From the NCBI GenBank assembly GCA_002325375.1, contig DCRZ01000004.1, positions 1-64,000 on the forward strand: a DNA stretch of 64,000 nt, read 5' to 3'. This DNA is from Rhodospirillaceae bacterium UBA1479 (GTDB lineage: Bacteria; Pseudomonadota; Alphaproteobacteria; Rhodospirillales; Casp-alpha2). The notes under the pieces are model-generated. The model made no database searches. It was not told the origin of the DNA and saw nothing but the letters and a program-made list of their open reading frames with translations. Position 1 is the first letter of the stretch. Every line of letters begins with the position of its first letter. Below are positions 45,730-56,500 of this stretch, piece after piece. The position numbers and the translations under genes were made by a program.

Positions 45730-46476
45730 CTAGGGCTTCACCGCCCCGATCAAAAACTCGATATTCCCTTCCGGCCCCTTGATCGGGCTTGGCGTGATGC
45801 CCTGGACCGTCCAGCCGCAGTCGTTCGCGACGAAGGCCTCGACCTCGTCGCAGACGGCCTGATGGACCGCCGGGTCGCGGACCACGCCGCCCTTGCCGAC
45901 CAGACCGGGCCCCGCCTGGAACTGCGGTTTGATGAGGGCGACCAGATGCGCCCCCGGCCTGGCCAGGGCCATGGCGGGGGGCAGGACCTTTTCCAGGCCG
46001 ATGAAGCTGACGTCGCAGACGATCAGGTCAATGGGATCGGGCACCTGGTCCGCCGTCAGGTGGCGGGCGTTGGTCTTTTCCAGAACCACCACGCGGTCGT
46101 CCGTGCGCAGTTTCCAATCCAGCTGCCCCTGTCCCACGTCGATGGCGTAGACCTTGGCCGCCCCGTTGGTCAGCAGCACGTCCGTGAAGCCGCCGGTGGA
46201 GGCCCCCAAGTCGAGGCAGATCAGGCCTGTGGGATCGATGCGAAAATGGTCGATGCCCTTGGCCAGTTTCTGCCCGCCGCGTGACACCCAGGGATGGTCC
46301 TTGCCCTTGACGGAGATTTCCGTGTCGGCGGCGATTTGCGCGCCGGGTTTGTCGAAGCGGCGATCGGTGCCGAAGACAAGCCCCGCCATGACCAGGGCCT
46401 GGGCCTTGGTCCGGCTGTCGGCCAGGCCGCGGTCGACCAGCAATTGGTCGAGCCGGATTTTCGGTGCTTTTGCCAT
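45730..46476 (-). CDS. tlyA: TlyA-family rRNA methyltransferase
   Basis: A 248-residue protein with an N-terminal S4 RNA-binding domain (IRLDQLLVDRGLADSRTKA) and an FtsJ-like methyltransferase domain with LDLGASTGGFTDVLL. TlyA proteins 2'-O-methylate rRNA; older annotations call them haemolysins. It is the last gene of the xseB-ispA-dxs-tlyA group, an order common in Alphaproteobacteria. Confidence 0.9.
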   Translation of the reverse strand: MAKAPKIRLDQLLVDRGLADSRTKAQALVMAGLVFGTDRRFDKPGAQIAADTEISVKGKDHPWVSRGGQKLAKGIDHFRIDPTGLICLDLGASTGGFTDVLLTNGAAKVYAIDVGQGQLDWKLRTDDRVVVLEKTNARHLTADQVPDPIDLIVCDVSFIGLEKVLPPAMALARPGAHLVALIKPQFQAGPGLVGKGGVVRDPAVHQAVCDEVEAFVANDCGWTVQGITPSPIKGPEGNIEFLIGAVKP

Positions 46477-46535
46477 GGCGCGAGACTACCCCGCCGAACG
46501 CGGCTTGGCGACGCCGGCCGCCACCCGCACAGCCT

Positions 46536-48461
46536 TTAAGCGCGGGCCGGTTCGGTCAATTCGTCGGCCCGGCCGAGGGCCGACATCACCGTGGCGACGA
46601 TGCCCGCGGCATCCAGGCCCGCCTGGGCGACCTGGGCTTCGGGCTTGTCCTGCTCCAGGAAGGCATCGGGCATGGTCACGGCGCGCACCTTCAGGCCGTT
46701 TTCCAACAGCCCGTCGTTGGCCATGAATTGCAGCACCTGGGCGGAGAAGCCGCCGATGGAGCCTTCCTCGACCGTAACCAGAACTTCGTGGTCATTGGCC
46801 AGCTTGCGCACCAGGTCCTCGTCAATCGGTTTGGCGAAGCGCGCGTCGGCGACGGTCACGGACAGGCCCCGCGTGCCGAGGTCTTCGGCCGCCTTCAGGC
46901 ATTCCTGCAAGGGGGCGCCCAGGGACAGAATGGCGATGGCCGAGCCTTCGCGCACGATACGGCCCTTGCCGATCTCAAGCGGTGTGCCCTTGGCCGGCAG
47001 TTCGACGCCCACGCCCTCACCGCGCGGATAGCGGATCGCCGACGGGCGGTCGTTGATGCCGGCGGCGGTTGCCGTCATGTGCATCAGTTCGGCCTCGTCC
47101 GAGGGCGCCATCACGACGAACCCCGGCAGGGTGCAGAGGTACGGCAGGTCGAAAGCGCCGCAGTGGGTCGAGCCGTCGGCGCCGACATAACCGGCCCGGT
47201 CGATGGCGAAGCGCACGGGCAACGACTGGATCGCCACGTCGTGGACGACCTGATCGTAGGCGCGCTGCAGGAAGGTGGAATAAATCGCGCAGAACGGCTT
47301 GTAACCTTCGGTCGCCATGCCGGCGGCGAAGGTCACGCCATGCTGTTCGGCGATACCAACGTCGAAGGAGCGGTCCGGGAAGCTTTCGGAAAATTTGTCA
47401 ACGCCCGTGCCGCCGGGCATGGCGGCGGTGATGGCGACGATCTTGTCGTCGTCCTTGGCTTCCGCGATCAGGGCCTTGGCGAACACCGAGGTATAGCTCG
47501 GCGCATTGGCGATGGCCTTGTGCTGCTTGCCGGTGACGACGTCGAATTTCGACACGCCATGGTACTTGTCGGCGGATTCCTCGGCCGGCTTGTAGCCATG
47601 GCCCTTTTCCGTGACGACATGCAGCAGGACCGGGCCCGGCACCGCATCATCGCGCAGATTCTTCAGCACGGGCAGCAGATGGTCCAGGTTGTGGCCGTCG
47701 ATGGGACCGACGTAATAGAATCCCAGTTCCTCGAACAGGGTGCCGCCGGTCACCATGCCGCGGGCGTATTCATCGACCTTGGCCGCCGCCTGCTCGATGG
47801 AGCGCGGGAACTTCTTGGCAAGTTCCTTGGCGAAATGACGGGCGGAGCGGAACTGCTTCGACGAAATCAGTTGCGACAGATATGCCGACAAGGCACCCAC
47901 GGGCGGGGCGATCGACATGTCGTTGTCGTTGAGGATGACGATCAGCTTGGCGTCCATGGACCCGGCGTTGTTCATGGCTTCGTAGGCCATGCCGGCGGTC
48001 ATCGCGCCGTCGCCGATCACCGCGATGACGTTCTTGGGCACACCGGCCAGCTTGCTGGCCACGGCCATGCCCAGGCCGGCCGAGATCGAGGTCGAGCTGT
48101 GGGCCGCGCCGAACGGGTCGTATTCACTTTCCGTGCGCTTGGTGAAGCCCGACAGCCCCCCGCCCTGGCGCAGGGTATGCATGCGGTCCCGGCGACCGGT
48201 GAGAATCTTGTGCGGATAGCACTGATGGCCGACGTCCCAGATCAGACGGTCGTTCGGTGTATCGAACACATGATGGATGGCGGCGGTCAGTTCGACCACA
48301 CCCAGGGACGCGCCCAGATGGCCGCCGGTGATCGACACGCTGCGCACCGTATCGTCGCGCAGTTCACGGACCAGCTGCTTCAACTCATCGATTGAAAAAT
48401 CCCGCATGTCCTTGGGATCGCCGACACGGTCCAGGATCGGGGTGAGGCTTTCTTGTTCCAA
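46536..48461 (-). CDS. dxs: 1-deoxy-D-xylulose-5-phosphate synthase
   Basis: A 641-residue thiamine-diphosphate enzyme that condenses pyruvate and glyceraldehyde 3-phosphate, the first step of the MEP isoprenoid pathway. It shows VGHQCYPHKILTGR, the ThDP-binding GDGAMTAGMAYEAMNNAG and the catalytic Glu in VGIAEQHGVTFAAG. Length and domain order are normal. It follows ispA, so precursor supply and prenyl chain synthesis are encoded together. Confidence 0.96.
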   Translation of the reverse strand: MEQESLTPILDRVGDPKDMRDFSIDELKQLVRELRDDTVRSVSITGGHLGASLGVVELTAAIHHVFDTPNDRLIWDVGHQCYPHKILTGRRDRMHTLRQGGGLSGFTKRTESEYDPFGAAHSSTSISAGLGMAVASKLAGVPKNVIAVIGDGAMTAGMAYEAMNNAGSMDAKLIVILNDNDMSIAPPVGALSAYLSQLISSKQFRSARHFAKELAKKFPRSIEQAAAKVDEYARGMVTGGTLFEELGFYYVGPIDGHNLDHLLPVLKNLRDDAVPGPVLLHVVTEKGHGYKPAEESADKYHGVSKFDVVTGKQHKAIANAPSYTSVFAKALIAEAKDDDKIVAITAAMPGGTGVDKFSESFPDRSFDVGIAEQHGVTFAAGMATEGYKPFCAIYSTFLQRAYDQVVHDVAIQSLPVRFAIDRAGYVGADGSTHCGAFDLPYLCTLPGFVVMAPSDEAELMHMTATAAGINDRPSAIRYPRGEGVGVELPAKGTPLEIGKGRIVREGSAIAILSLGAPLQECLKAAEDLGTRGLSVTVADARFAKPIDEDLVRKLANDHEVLVTVEEGSIGGFSAQVLQFMANDGLLENGLKVRAVTMPDAFLEQDKPEAQVAQAGLDAAGIVATVMSALGRADELTEPARA

Positions 48462-48538
48462 GTTTCAGACCCTCAAATTGATATCCGGACGCACGGTCCG
48501 GACCACTTGTTGCTGTTGCTTCTGTCGTATCGGCCGAA

Positions 48539-49438
48539 TCAGGTGCGCCGTTCGACGATGAATCGCGCCAGTTGCTTGAGAAGGTCGGCTTTTTCGCCGA
48601 ATATTTCAAGGTGTGCCGCCGCCTGTTCACTGAGCACGTCAGCCTGCTGACGTGCCTTGTCAACGCCCAGCAGGGATACGAAGGTGGCCTTGTTGGCATC
48701 CGCGTCCTTGCCGGTCGCCTTGCCGACCAGCGCCGCATCACCTTCGACATCCAACAGGTCGTCGGCAATTTGGAAGGCCAAGCCAATGTCGTGGGCATAG
48801 GCATGCAGGGCCGTGCGGGCCTCGTCCGAGGCCTTGCCCAGGATCGCCCCTGCTTCCGCGGAAACGGCAATCAGATCGCCGGTCTTCATGCGCTGCAAAC
48901 GGGTGATCTGGGCCATGTCCAGGTGGTTCTTTTCCGCCCATAGATCCATCATCTGCCCACCGACCATGCCGTGGTCGCCGGCCGCCTTGGCCAGGGCGAG
49001 AACCAGATCGGCGCGCACCCGGGCATCGGAATGGGTTTCCGGTGCAGCCAGCACCTCAAACGCCTTGGTCAGCAGGGCGTCGCCGGCCAGAATCGCCGTC
49101 GCCTCATCGAACTTGATATGGCAGGTCGGCTGGCCACGGCGCAGGTCGTCGTCATCCATGGCCGGCAGATCGTCGTGGACCAGAGAATAACAATGGACCA
49201 TTTCAACCGCCGCCGCCGCGCGCAGGGCCGATGTCGTATCAACACCGAACAGCGCCGCACTCTGCGTTACCAGGAACGGACGAACCCGCTTGCCCCCGGC
49301 CAGGGAGGCATAGCGCATGGCTTCGACCACGCGCGCCTCGGGCGTATCCGTCAGCGGCATCAAGGCATCAAGCATGTCCGTTACTTGCTTGGCGTTATCG
49401 CCCAGTGCGGCCTGAAACTCCGAATTGGAATCTTTCAT
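48539..49438 (-). CDS. ispA: Farnesyl/geranyl diphosphate synthase
   Basis: A 299-residue short-chain trans-prenyl synthase with the first Asp-rich motif in LVHDDLPAMDDDD and the second in FQIADDLLD. The residues before the first motif (MVHCYS) fit a farnesyl-type product length. It lies between xseB and dxs in the usual order. Confidence 0.94.
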   Translation of the reverse strand: MKDSNSEFQAALGDNAKQVTDMLDALMPLTDTPEARVVEAMRYASLAGGKRVRPFLVTQSAALFGVDTTSALRAAAAVEMVHCYSLVHDDLPAMDDDDLRRGQPTCHIKFDEATAILAGDALLTKAFEVLAAPETHSDARVRADLVLALAKAAGDHGMVGGQMMDLWAEKNHLDMAQITRLQRMKTGDLIAVSAEAGAILGKASDEARTALHAYAHDIGLAFQIADDLLDVEGDAALVGKATGKDADANKATFVSLLGVDKARQQADVLSEQAAAHLEIFGEKADLLKQLARFIVERRT

Positions 49439-49456
49439 TTACTTCTTTTTCCGGGA

Positions 49457-49735
49457 CTATTCTTGGTCGGCGGGTTCGGTCGTCAGGGTGCCGCCGCTAC
49501 CGACGACGATCTTATCGACACGCAATTGCGCTTCCTTGAGTTTGGCCTCGCAATGAGTCTTCAATGCGACGCCCCGCGAATAGGAATCGATGGCCTGATC
49601 CAAGGACCCGGCCCCCTGCTCCAGCCCGCGCACGATGTCTTCAAGCTCGCTCATCGCATCCTCGAAGCTCAGCGCGCGGACATCCGCCGGAATTTCCGTC
49701 TGGGCGTCGGTGTCTGGGGTTTTCTGCTTGGCCAT
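49457..49735 (-). CDS. xseB: Exodeoxyribonuclease VII small subunit
   Basis: A 92-residue protein with the XseB core SFEDAMSELEDIVRGLEQG, followed by a helical region. Exonuclease VII degrades single-stranded DNA; the large subunit XseA is not in the window. I start it at the ATG at 49735 (MAKQK). It is 18 bases ahead of ispA. Confidence 0.92.
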   Translation of the reverse strand: MAKQKTPDTDAQTEIPADVRALSFEDAMSELEDIVRGLEQGAGSLDQAIDSYSRGVALKTHCEAKLKEAQLRVDKIVVGSGGTLTTEPADQE

Positions 49736-49824
49736 GGAATACCTTATCGACAAGGCGCGGGAGTGTAGGGCCCCGGCCCTCATACCGCAAGTGCGAAGCC
49801 CCGGCGGCGGCGGAATTCAGGGGT

Positions 49825-50754
49825 TTACTGCGTCATCAGGGCACGCACATGCCCCGCACTGCTTTCCGCCAGGGCGTTCAGGTCATAGCCCCCTTCAAGA
49901 CAGGACACCACCCGATTGTCGCAACAATCGCGGGCGACCCGCAAAAGTTCGACCGTGACCCAGACGAAATCCTCGGTCGTGAGCATCAACGAGGCCAGCG
50001 GGTCCCGCGCATGGGCATCGAATCCGGCGGAGATAATCAGAAGATCGGGGTTGAAATGGCGCAGCGCCGGCAGGATCCGATCTCGATACCCCTTGCGGAA
50101 GGCATCCGTGCCGTCGCCCGGGTTAAGCGGCAGATTGCAGATGTTGTCCGCCACGCCCGTGTCCTGCAGCTTGCCCGTGCCCGGATAGGCGGGCCATTGA
50201 TGGGACGACGCGTAGAACAGGTTGGGGTCGCTCTGAAACGAATGCTGTGTGCCGTTGCCGTGGTGAACGTCGAAATCCACCACCGCGACCTTCTCAATGC
50301 CCGCGGTCTTCTGGGCATGACGGGCGGCGATGGCGACCGTGTTGAACAGACAAAACCCCATGGCCTGCGACGATTCCGCATGGTGGCCCGGCGGGCGCAC
50401 AGCACAGAAGGCGTTGCGCGCCTCGCCGCTGAGAACCGCATCGACCGCGGAACAGGCGCCGCCGGCGGCGCGGAGCGCGGCTTCCGCCGATTTCGGCGAC
50501 ATGCTGGTGTCCGGGTCCAGGTAGACACGCCCTTCCGTGGGCACGTTGTCCATCACCGTTTCCACGTAGTCGTGACCGTGAGTGTTTTCGATCACGCCCA
50601 GGTCGAGCATCGGCGCTTCAAGGCGCAGCAGATTGGCGAACGGCTCAGCCTCCAGGGCCTGCATGACCGCGCGCAGGCGCTCCGGGCATTCCGGATGGCC
50701 GCGACCCGGGTCATGCTCTACGCAGGCCTGATGGAAATATAGCTGCGTCGTCAT
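49825..50754 (-). CDS. Histone deacetylase-like amidohydrolase (AcuC/HDAC family)
   Basis: A 309-residue zinc deacetylase of the class II HDAC-like group. It has GHPECPERL, RPPGHHAE, the metal-binding DFDVHHGNGTQ and SAGFDAHARDPLA. Bacterial members deacetylate proteins or small amides such as polyamines. It lies just upstream of xseB on the same strand and may be the first gene of that transcript. Confidence 0.9.
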   Translation of the reverse strand: MTTQLYFHQACVEHDPGRGHPECPERLRAVMQALEAEPFANLLRLEAPMLDLGVIENTHGHDYVETVMDNVPTEGRVYLDPDTSMSPKSAEAALRAAGGACSAVDAVLSGEARNAFCAVRPPGHHAESSQAMGFCLFNTVAIAARHAQKTAGIEKVAVVDFDVHHGNGTQHSFQSDPNLFYASSHQWPAYPGTGKLQDTGVADNICNLPLNPGDGTDAFRKGYRDRILPALRHFNPDLLIISAGFDAHARDPLASLMLTTEDFVWVTVELLRVARDCCDNRVVSCLEGGYDLNALAESSAGHVRALMTQ

Positions 50755-50800
50755 TGGCGTCGTTCCTTTCTCCCGCTCCTTTTCTCAGGACGGGTTCGCG

Positions 50801-52240
50801 TCACTGTTTCGCCCCGCCTGTCGTCAGAACCCGGAGATAGTCCACGAGATTGGCAAGCTGTTCTTTGTCCGGCACCTGCTGCACCGGCATCTTGGTGCCC
50901 GGCAAAAACTTGTCAGGCCCCTGGTAAAACAGATCAAATAGGGTTTTTTCGTTCCAAGTAAAGGACTTGTTTCTAAGCGCACCGGAATAGTTATAGCCCT
51001 CGACCGCACCGACCCGCCGCCCCCACAACCCTTCGAAATGCGGGCCCGAACGGGACGCCGCCTGGGCGTTCAAGGCATGGCAATTGGCGCATTTGGTGTA
51101 CAGCCGGGCCCCGGGGTGATCGCTCGACAGCCAAGGTTGCTTGCCGGTCTTGTCGCTGGCCTTGAGCCCGATGCGGTCCCCCGTTTCCAGATGCCATACG
51201 GCGGTGGTCTCATCGGCGCTGGCAGTCAACGCAAAGCGGCCGTCCGGCGCGAAGCGGGCGGCCCAGATGATTTTTTCGTGGGCGGGAATGGTTGTCAGGA
51301 TAGCACCGGTCGCCAGGTCCCATTCCATCAGGCGCCCGTCCCGGCCCGCCGACAAAGCCCGCCGCCCATCCGGCGATACCGCGGCGGCATAAACCTGGCC
51401 GGTGCGATCCTCGCTATGGGTAAGGACGGCGGCGGCCTCACCCGTTTTGACGTCCCACAGGCGCAGCGTGCGATCGATGCTGGCCGTCAACAGGCGCTTC
51501 CCCCCGGGCAACGCATTCATTTTCGTAATGCCCTGACGGTGACCTTCGAGAACGCCCTGCAGGCGGCCGTCGTTGATCGACCACATTCCGACCTTGCCGT
51601 CGTGCCCACCGGCGGTCACCCAATTACCGCCGTTGACGAAGGCGACATCGTTGACCGGCGCTGAATGCGTGATCACGCGGATTGTCTCTCCTGTCGCGAT
51701 ATCCCAAATCCGTAGGGTCTTGTCCCAGGAACCGGTGGCAATCTGCTGGCCGTCGGGTGACACGGCCGCCGCCATGACCTTGTGGCCATGTCCGGTCAGG
51801 CGCCGAACCAGCTTGCCCGAAGGTACGTCCCAGATGATCGCCGACTTGTCGTCACTGGTGGTCACGACATGCTTGCCGTCGGGCGTGAACACGGCACTGG
51901 TCACCGGCCCTTCGTGGGCGTCAAGGACTGCCACTTCCGCCTGCGTCCCGAAATCCCACAGACGCGCCGTGAAATCGAAACTGGCCGTGACGACCCAATG
52001 GCCGTCCGGCGATACGTCGACGGCCCGCACCATGCCGCCGTGACCGATCAGGTCGGCGCGCGCAGCGCCCGGTATCGCCGCGGCCAACAGCATCGCGAAG
52101 CAACCCGCCAAAAACCGGGAAACGCGGGGCAACCGAACAATCGGCCCATGGATGGGAAGGTCGGCGCGCGGGGCGGTCAGCATCGGCATGGTAAATATAT
52201 TGGAAGAAGCCCCGCCCCTTGCCAACCGCCTTTTCGCCAT
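50801..52240 (-). CDS. WD40 beta-propeller fused to a c-type cytochrome
   Basis: About 479 residues: an N-terminal basic stretch and hydrophobic export segment (RFLAGCFAMLLAAAIPGAARA), seven WD40 repeats (blades end RLWD, IIWD, RIWD, GMWS, RLWD, MEWD and AVWH) making one complete propeller, then a class I cytochrome c. The haem site is CANCH and the distal Met is in GTKMP; GLWGRRVGAVEGYNYS resembles cytochrome c2. The start is uncertain: the ATG at 52240 has an AAGGCGG upstream, but ATG at 52189 or 52183 would shorten the unusually long N-terminus. It should be periplasmic. The redox partner is unknown. Confidence 0.82.
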   Translation of the reverse strand: MAKRRLARGGASSNIFTMPMLTAPRADLPIHGPIVRLPRVSRFLAGCFAMLLAAAIPGAARADLIGHGGMVRAVDVSPDGHWVVTASFDFTARLWDFGTQAEVAVLDAHEGPVTSAVFTPDGKHVVTTSDDKSAIIWDVPSGKLVRRLTGHGHKVMAAAVSPDGQQIATGSWDKTLRIWDIATGETIRVITHSAPVNDVAFVNGGNWVTAGGHDGKVGMWSINDGRLQGVLEGHRQGITKMNALPGGKRLLTASIDRTLRLWDVKTGEAAAVLTHSEDRTGQVYAAAVSPDGRRALSAGRDGRLMEWDLATGAILTTIPAHEKIIWAARFAPDGRFALTASADETTAVWHLETGDRIGLKASDKTGKQPWLSSDHPGARLYTKCANCHALNAQAASRSGPHFEGLWGRRVGAVEGYNYSGALRNKSFTWNEKTLFDLFYQGPDKFLPGTKMPVQQVPDKEQLANLVDYLRVLTTGGAKQ

Positions 52241-52295
52241 GCGCAAATAGACCGCCTTGATGGGGATTTACGTGCAAATTTGCTTGCAATACTGA

Positions 52296-52324
52296 TTGCG
52301 GGGCGCACGCCCCCTGCCTAAACT
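52296..52324 (+). promoter_or_regulatory. Possible promoter of the RND efflux operon
   Basis: TTGCGG (52296-52301), 17 bases and TAAACT (52319-52324) form a plausible promoter. The spacer holds a perfect dyad GGGGCG-CA-CGCCCC (52300-52313), and a perfect palindrome GCAAATTTGC lies upstream at 52274-52283. Either may be an operator. Confidence 0.35.
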
Positions 52325-52381
52325 GGCGCCCGCCGCAGGCCCGGACCCGAATTCGGGCCCGAACCAGAGGAACGCCCCTTG

Positions 52382-53554
52382 ATGTCCGCAGCCCGGCCCA
52401 CCGTCTTCACCCTATCGACAATCGCCGCCGCCCTGATCTCCCTCACGGCAGCCCAGGCGCAGGCGCCGCAGGCCGTGCCCGTCGTCGTCGACCGCGTGAT
52501 GACCGAGGCTTCGCATCAGAACGTGCCGGTGATCGGCCGCTTCATCGCCCGCCAAGCCGGCCCCGTCGCGGCGCGGATCAGCGGCCCCGTCGCCGAATTC
52601 AGGGTCGATGTCGGCGATCGGGTCGCCAAGGGCGACGTCCTGGCCGTGCTGGTCAAGGACAGTCTGAAGTGGGAACAGGAATTGAAGGCGGCCGAATTGA
52701 ACCGCTTCCAGGCCGCCTTGGAAACAGCCCGGGAAACCCTGAAGCTGCGCCAGCAGGAACTGTCGCGCCTGGAAGGCCTGCGCAAATCGGCTGCGTTCTC
52801 GCAGGCCCGGCTTGACGATAAACTTCAGGAAGTCGCCGTCGCCAGGGCCGAGATCGCCGTTGCCGGCGCCCAAATGGCCAGCGCCAAGGCAAACCTAAGA
52901 TTGGCCGAGATCGCCTTGTCCTACGCCGATGTCGTTGCCCCCTACGGCGGCGTCGTGTCGCGCCGCCACACGGAAGCGGGCGCCTTCGTCAACCTGGGCG
53001 ATCCTCTGATCACCCTGATCAACGACACGGATCTGGAGATCGAGGCCGACGTACCGTCGCGCAATGTGGGCGGTCTGGTTCCCGGCGTCGGCGTCAGCGC
53101 CACGGTGTCCGCCGCCACGACGATCCGGGCCAGCGTGCGCGCCGTCGTGCCCGATGAAAACCCGCAGACCCGCACCCGCACGGTGCGCTTCCGCCTTGAT
53201 GCCCCCGCCGACGGGATCGGCATCGCCGCGAATCAGAGCGTGACGCTCAGCATTCCCGCCGCGCGCGCCGCCTCGGTAGTCACCGTGCACAAGGACGCGA
53301 TCCTCAACCGCCTGGGCAAGACCGTCGTGTTCCTGCACGAAGAGGGCAAAGCCCTGGTCCGCCCGGTGCGCCTGGGCGCGGCCATGGGCAGCCGTTTGAT
53401 CGTCGAGGGCGGCCTGGCCGCGGGCGATCTGGTGGTTGTGCGCGGCAACGAACGTTTGCGCCCCGGCCAGGACATCTCGTTCACCCCGCCGCCGAACAGC
53501 GGCGAAACTGCCCCCGCCGCCGATGCGGCCCCGGCGCCCAAGCCGAAGACCTGA
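52382..53554 (+). CDS. RND efflux periplasmic adaptor
   Basis: A 390-residue membrane-fusion protein with a Sec signal peptide, barrel-sandwich (lipoyl) halves around ARISGPVAEFRVDVGDRVAKGD and YADVVAPYGGVVSRRHTEAG, a helical hairpin between them and a C-terminal beta-barrel. It links an inner-membrane RND pump to an outer-membrane channel; no TolC-like gene is adjacent. The ATG at 52382 follows an in-frame TTG. Confidence 0.9.
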   Translation: MSAARPTVFTLSTIAAALISLTAAQAQAPQAVPVVVDRVMTEASHQNVPVIGRFIARQAGPVAARISGPVAEFRVDVGDRVAKGDVLAVLVKDSLKWEQELKAAELNRFQAALETARETLKLRQQELSRLEGLRKSAAFSQARLDDKLQEVAVARAEIAVAGAQMASAKANLRLAEIALSYADVVAPYGGVVSRRHTEAGAFVNLGDPLITLINDTDLEIEADVPSRNVGGLVPGVGVSATVSAATTIRASVRAVVPDENPQTRTRTVRFRLDAPADGIGIAANQSVTLSIPAARAASVVTVHKDAILNRLGKTVVFLHEEGKALVRPVRLGAAMGSRLIVEGGLAAGDLVVVRGNERLRPGQDISFTPPPNSGETAPAADAAPAPKPKT

Positions 53555-53573
53555 GGCCCGGAGACACCACCCC

Positions 53574-56500
53574 ATGGACCTGATCCGGCTATCCATCCAG
53601 CGACCCATCGCCGTCATGGCGGCGGTGCTGATGCTGATCCTGTTCGGCGTGGTGGCGCTCTATTCGATTCCGATCCAGTTGACGCCGGACATCCGCAAAC
53701 CGGTCATCAGCGTCGAAACGGTCTGGCCCGGCGCCGCCCCGGCCGAGGTTGAGCGCGAAATCATCGTCAAACAGGAAGAAGTCCTCAAGGGCATCGAGGG
53801 GCTGGAGGAAATCCGCTCCGAATCCCAGGACGGGCGCGGGCGAATCAATCTGGAATTCGCCATCGGTACCAATATGGACAAGGCCTTGTTGCTAGCCTCC
53901 AACCGGCTTGACCGGGTCAACGGCTATCCCGAGGAAGCGGACGAACCGTCGATCCAGACCGCCAGCGCCGAGGACAACCCCATCGCCTGGTTCGTGATCA
54001 TCCGCAAGCCCGGCAACAACGAGGAAATCCACCGGTTCGGCGATTTCGCCGAAGAGGTGATCCAGGACCGCATCGAACGCGTGGCCGGCGTGGCGCGGGT
54101 CAATCTATACGGCGCCGCGCGCAAGGAAATGACGATCTTCGTCGAACCGGATCGCATGGCGCGCTACGGCCTGACCGTGACCGACGTGGTCGACAAGCTG
54201 CGCGCCGCCAATTCGTCGGTGTCGGCGGGCGACGTCGACGAAGGCAAGCGCCGCTATGTCGTGCGCACCGAGGGTGAGTTCCAACGCCTGGAGGACGTGT
54301 CCGGCGTAATCCTGCGCTCGGACCGCGACCCCGTGACCGGCCGCTTCGCCCGCGTCACCGTGGGCGACATCGCGACCGTCGCCTGGGACACCTCGAAGCC
54401 GACGGAACGCATCCGCTTCAACGGCCGGCCGGCCATGGCCTTCAACGCCGTGCGCGAAGGCGGCGCCAACGTGATCGAGGTGATGCGCGGCATCCGCGAG
54501 GCAGTGACGGAGTTGAACGAATACGCCCTGCCGTCCCAGGCCCTGGAACTGCGGCAGGTCTACGACGAAACCATCTACATCAATTCGTCCATCGACCTGG
54601 TGCAGCAGAACATCATCGTCGGCGGCGCGCTGGCGGCATTGATGCTGCTGCTGTTCCTGCGGTCGGGCGGGGCGACACTGATCGTGTCCATGGCGATCCC
54701 CGTGTCCGTGATCGGCGCCTTCGTCGCCATGGCCGCCATGGGCCGGTCGCTGAACGTGATCTCATTGGCCGGGATCGCCTTCGCCGTCGGCATGGTCGTC
54801 GACGCGGCGATCGTGGTGCTGGAAAACATCTTCCGCCACCGCGAACTGGGCCGCACGCGGGCCGAGGCCGCCTACCGCGGGGCCAAGCAGGTCTGGGTCG
54901 CGGTCCTGGTGTCGGCCCTGACCACGGTGATGGTGTTCATCCCCGTCCTGGTCATGGATCTGGAGGCCGGGCAATTGTTCCGCGACATCGCCGTGGCGCT
55001 GTCGGTTTCCGTGCTGATTTCCCTGCTGGTCGCCGTCACCCTGATCCCGGCGCTGGCCAACCGCATACTGGGATCGCCCGGCGAGGACAGCATTGTCCGC
55101 CGCCATATCCCGGTGATCGACGATTTCGCGGCCCTGTTCATGAAGTCGCTGATGGGCCTGACCAAATGGGTCACCGCGTCGCGCCTGCGCTCCGTCATCA
55201 TGGTCACCGTACTGTGCAGCATCTGCACCGGCGTCACCTGGCTGTTGCTGCCCAAGCTGGAGTATCTCCCCAGCGGCAACCGCAACCTCATCATCGGCTT
55301 TATCGTGCCGCCGCCGGGCTACAACCTGGACACCATGGAACAGATCGCCCGCGGCTACGAAAAAGAGGTGTTCCCGCTGCTGGCCGAGGTCTCGGGACCG
55401 GAGCCGGACGCCCAGGGCCGGCCCAAGCTGAACCGCTTCTTCTTCGTCACCTTCCGCGGCCGCACCATTCTGGGCGCCGCCGCCCATGACCCCACGCGGG
55501 TCAAGGACCTGATCCCGATCCTCAGCGAGGCCGCGTTCAAGGAACCGGGCACGCTTGGCCAGATTACCCAACGCTCCCTGTTCGGGCGCGGCGTCACGGG
55601 CACCCGCGCCATCGACCTGAACATCCTGGGCCCGGACCTGGAGCCGCTGATGGAGGTGGCCCTCAAGACCTTCAACCGCGTCAACCAGGAGTTCCCCCGC
55701 AAGGAAGGCAATCAGGTCCGACCGCAGCCCGAACTGGTCCTGGGCGCGCCCGAACTGCGCATCCGCCCCAACCGGGTCAAGCTCGCCGACAACGGCGTGA
55801 CCGCGCGCCAACTGTCGGACACCATCGACGCCTTTAACGACGGCCTGCGCATCGCCGAAATCACCGTCGGCAACAAGCTGGTCGATCTGATGATCAAGGG
55901 CCCCTTGGACCAGGTCACCGAAACCCAGGGCATCAGCAACCTGCCGGTCGTGACCTCGGCCGGGCTGATCATTCCGGCGGCGTCCCTGTCCGACATTGAA
56001 ATGACCACGGGCCCGACCCAGATCAATCACTTCGAACGTCAGCGCGCGGTGACGCTATCGATCCTGCCGCGCGACGACGTGCCGCTGGAACAGGCCCTCG
56101 ACATCATCAAGACCAAGGTCATCGACCCCATGTACGCCGAAGGCCTGCCGCCCGGTACTTCGCTGCGCCTGACCGGCACGGCGGACAAGCTGAACCAGAC
56201 CTGGCAGGCCATGAAGCTCGACCTGGGGATTGCCGTGATCATCGTCTATCTGGTGATGGCGGTGCTGTTCGAAAGCTTCCTTTATCCGCTCATCATCATG
56301 CTGTCGGTGCCGCTGGCCACGGCGGGCGGTGTGGTCGGGCTGTCGTTGCTGAACATGTTCACATTCCAGCCGCTGGACATGCTGACCCTGCTGGGCTTCG
56401 TGATTTTGATCGGTATCGTCGTCAACAACGCCATCCTGCTGGTGCATCAGACCCTGGTGCACCTCCGCGAAGACGGCATGACCGCGGCCGAGGCAATCCG

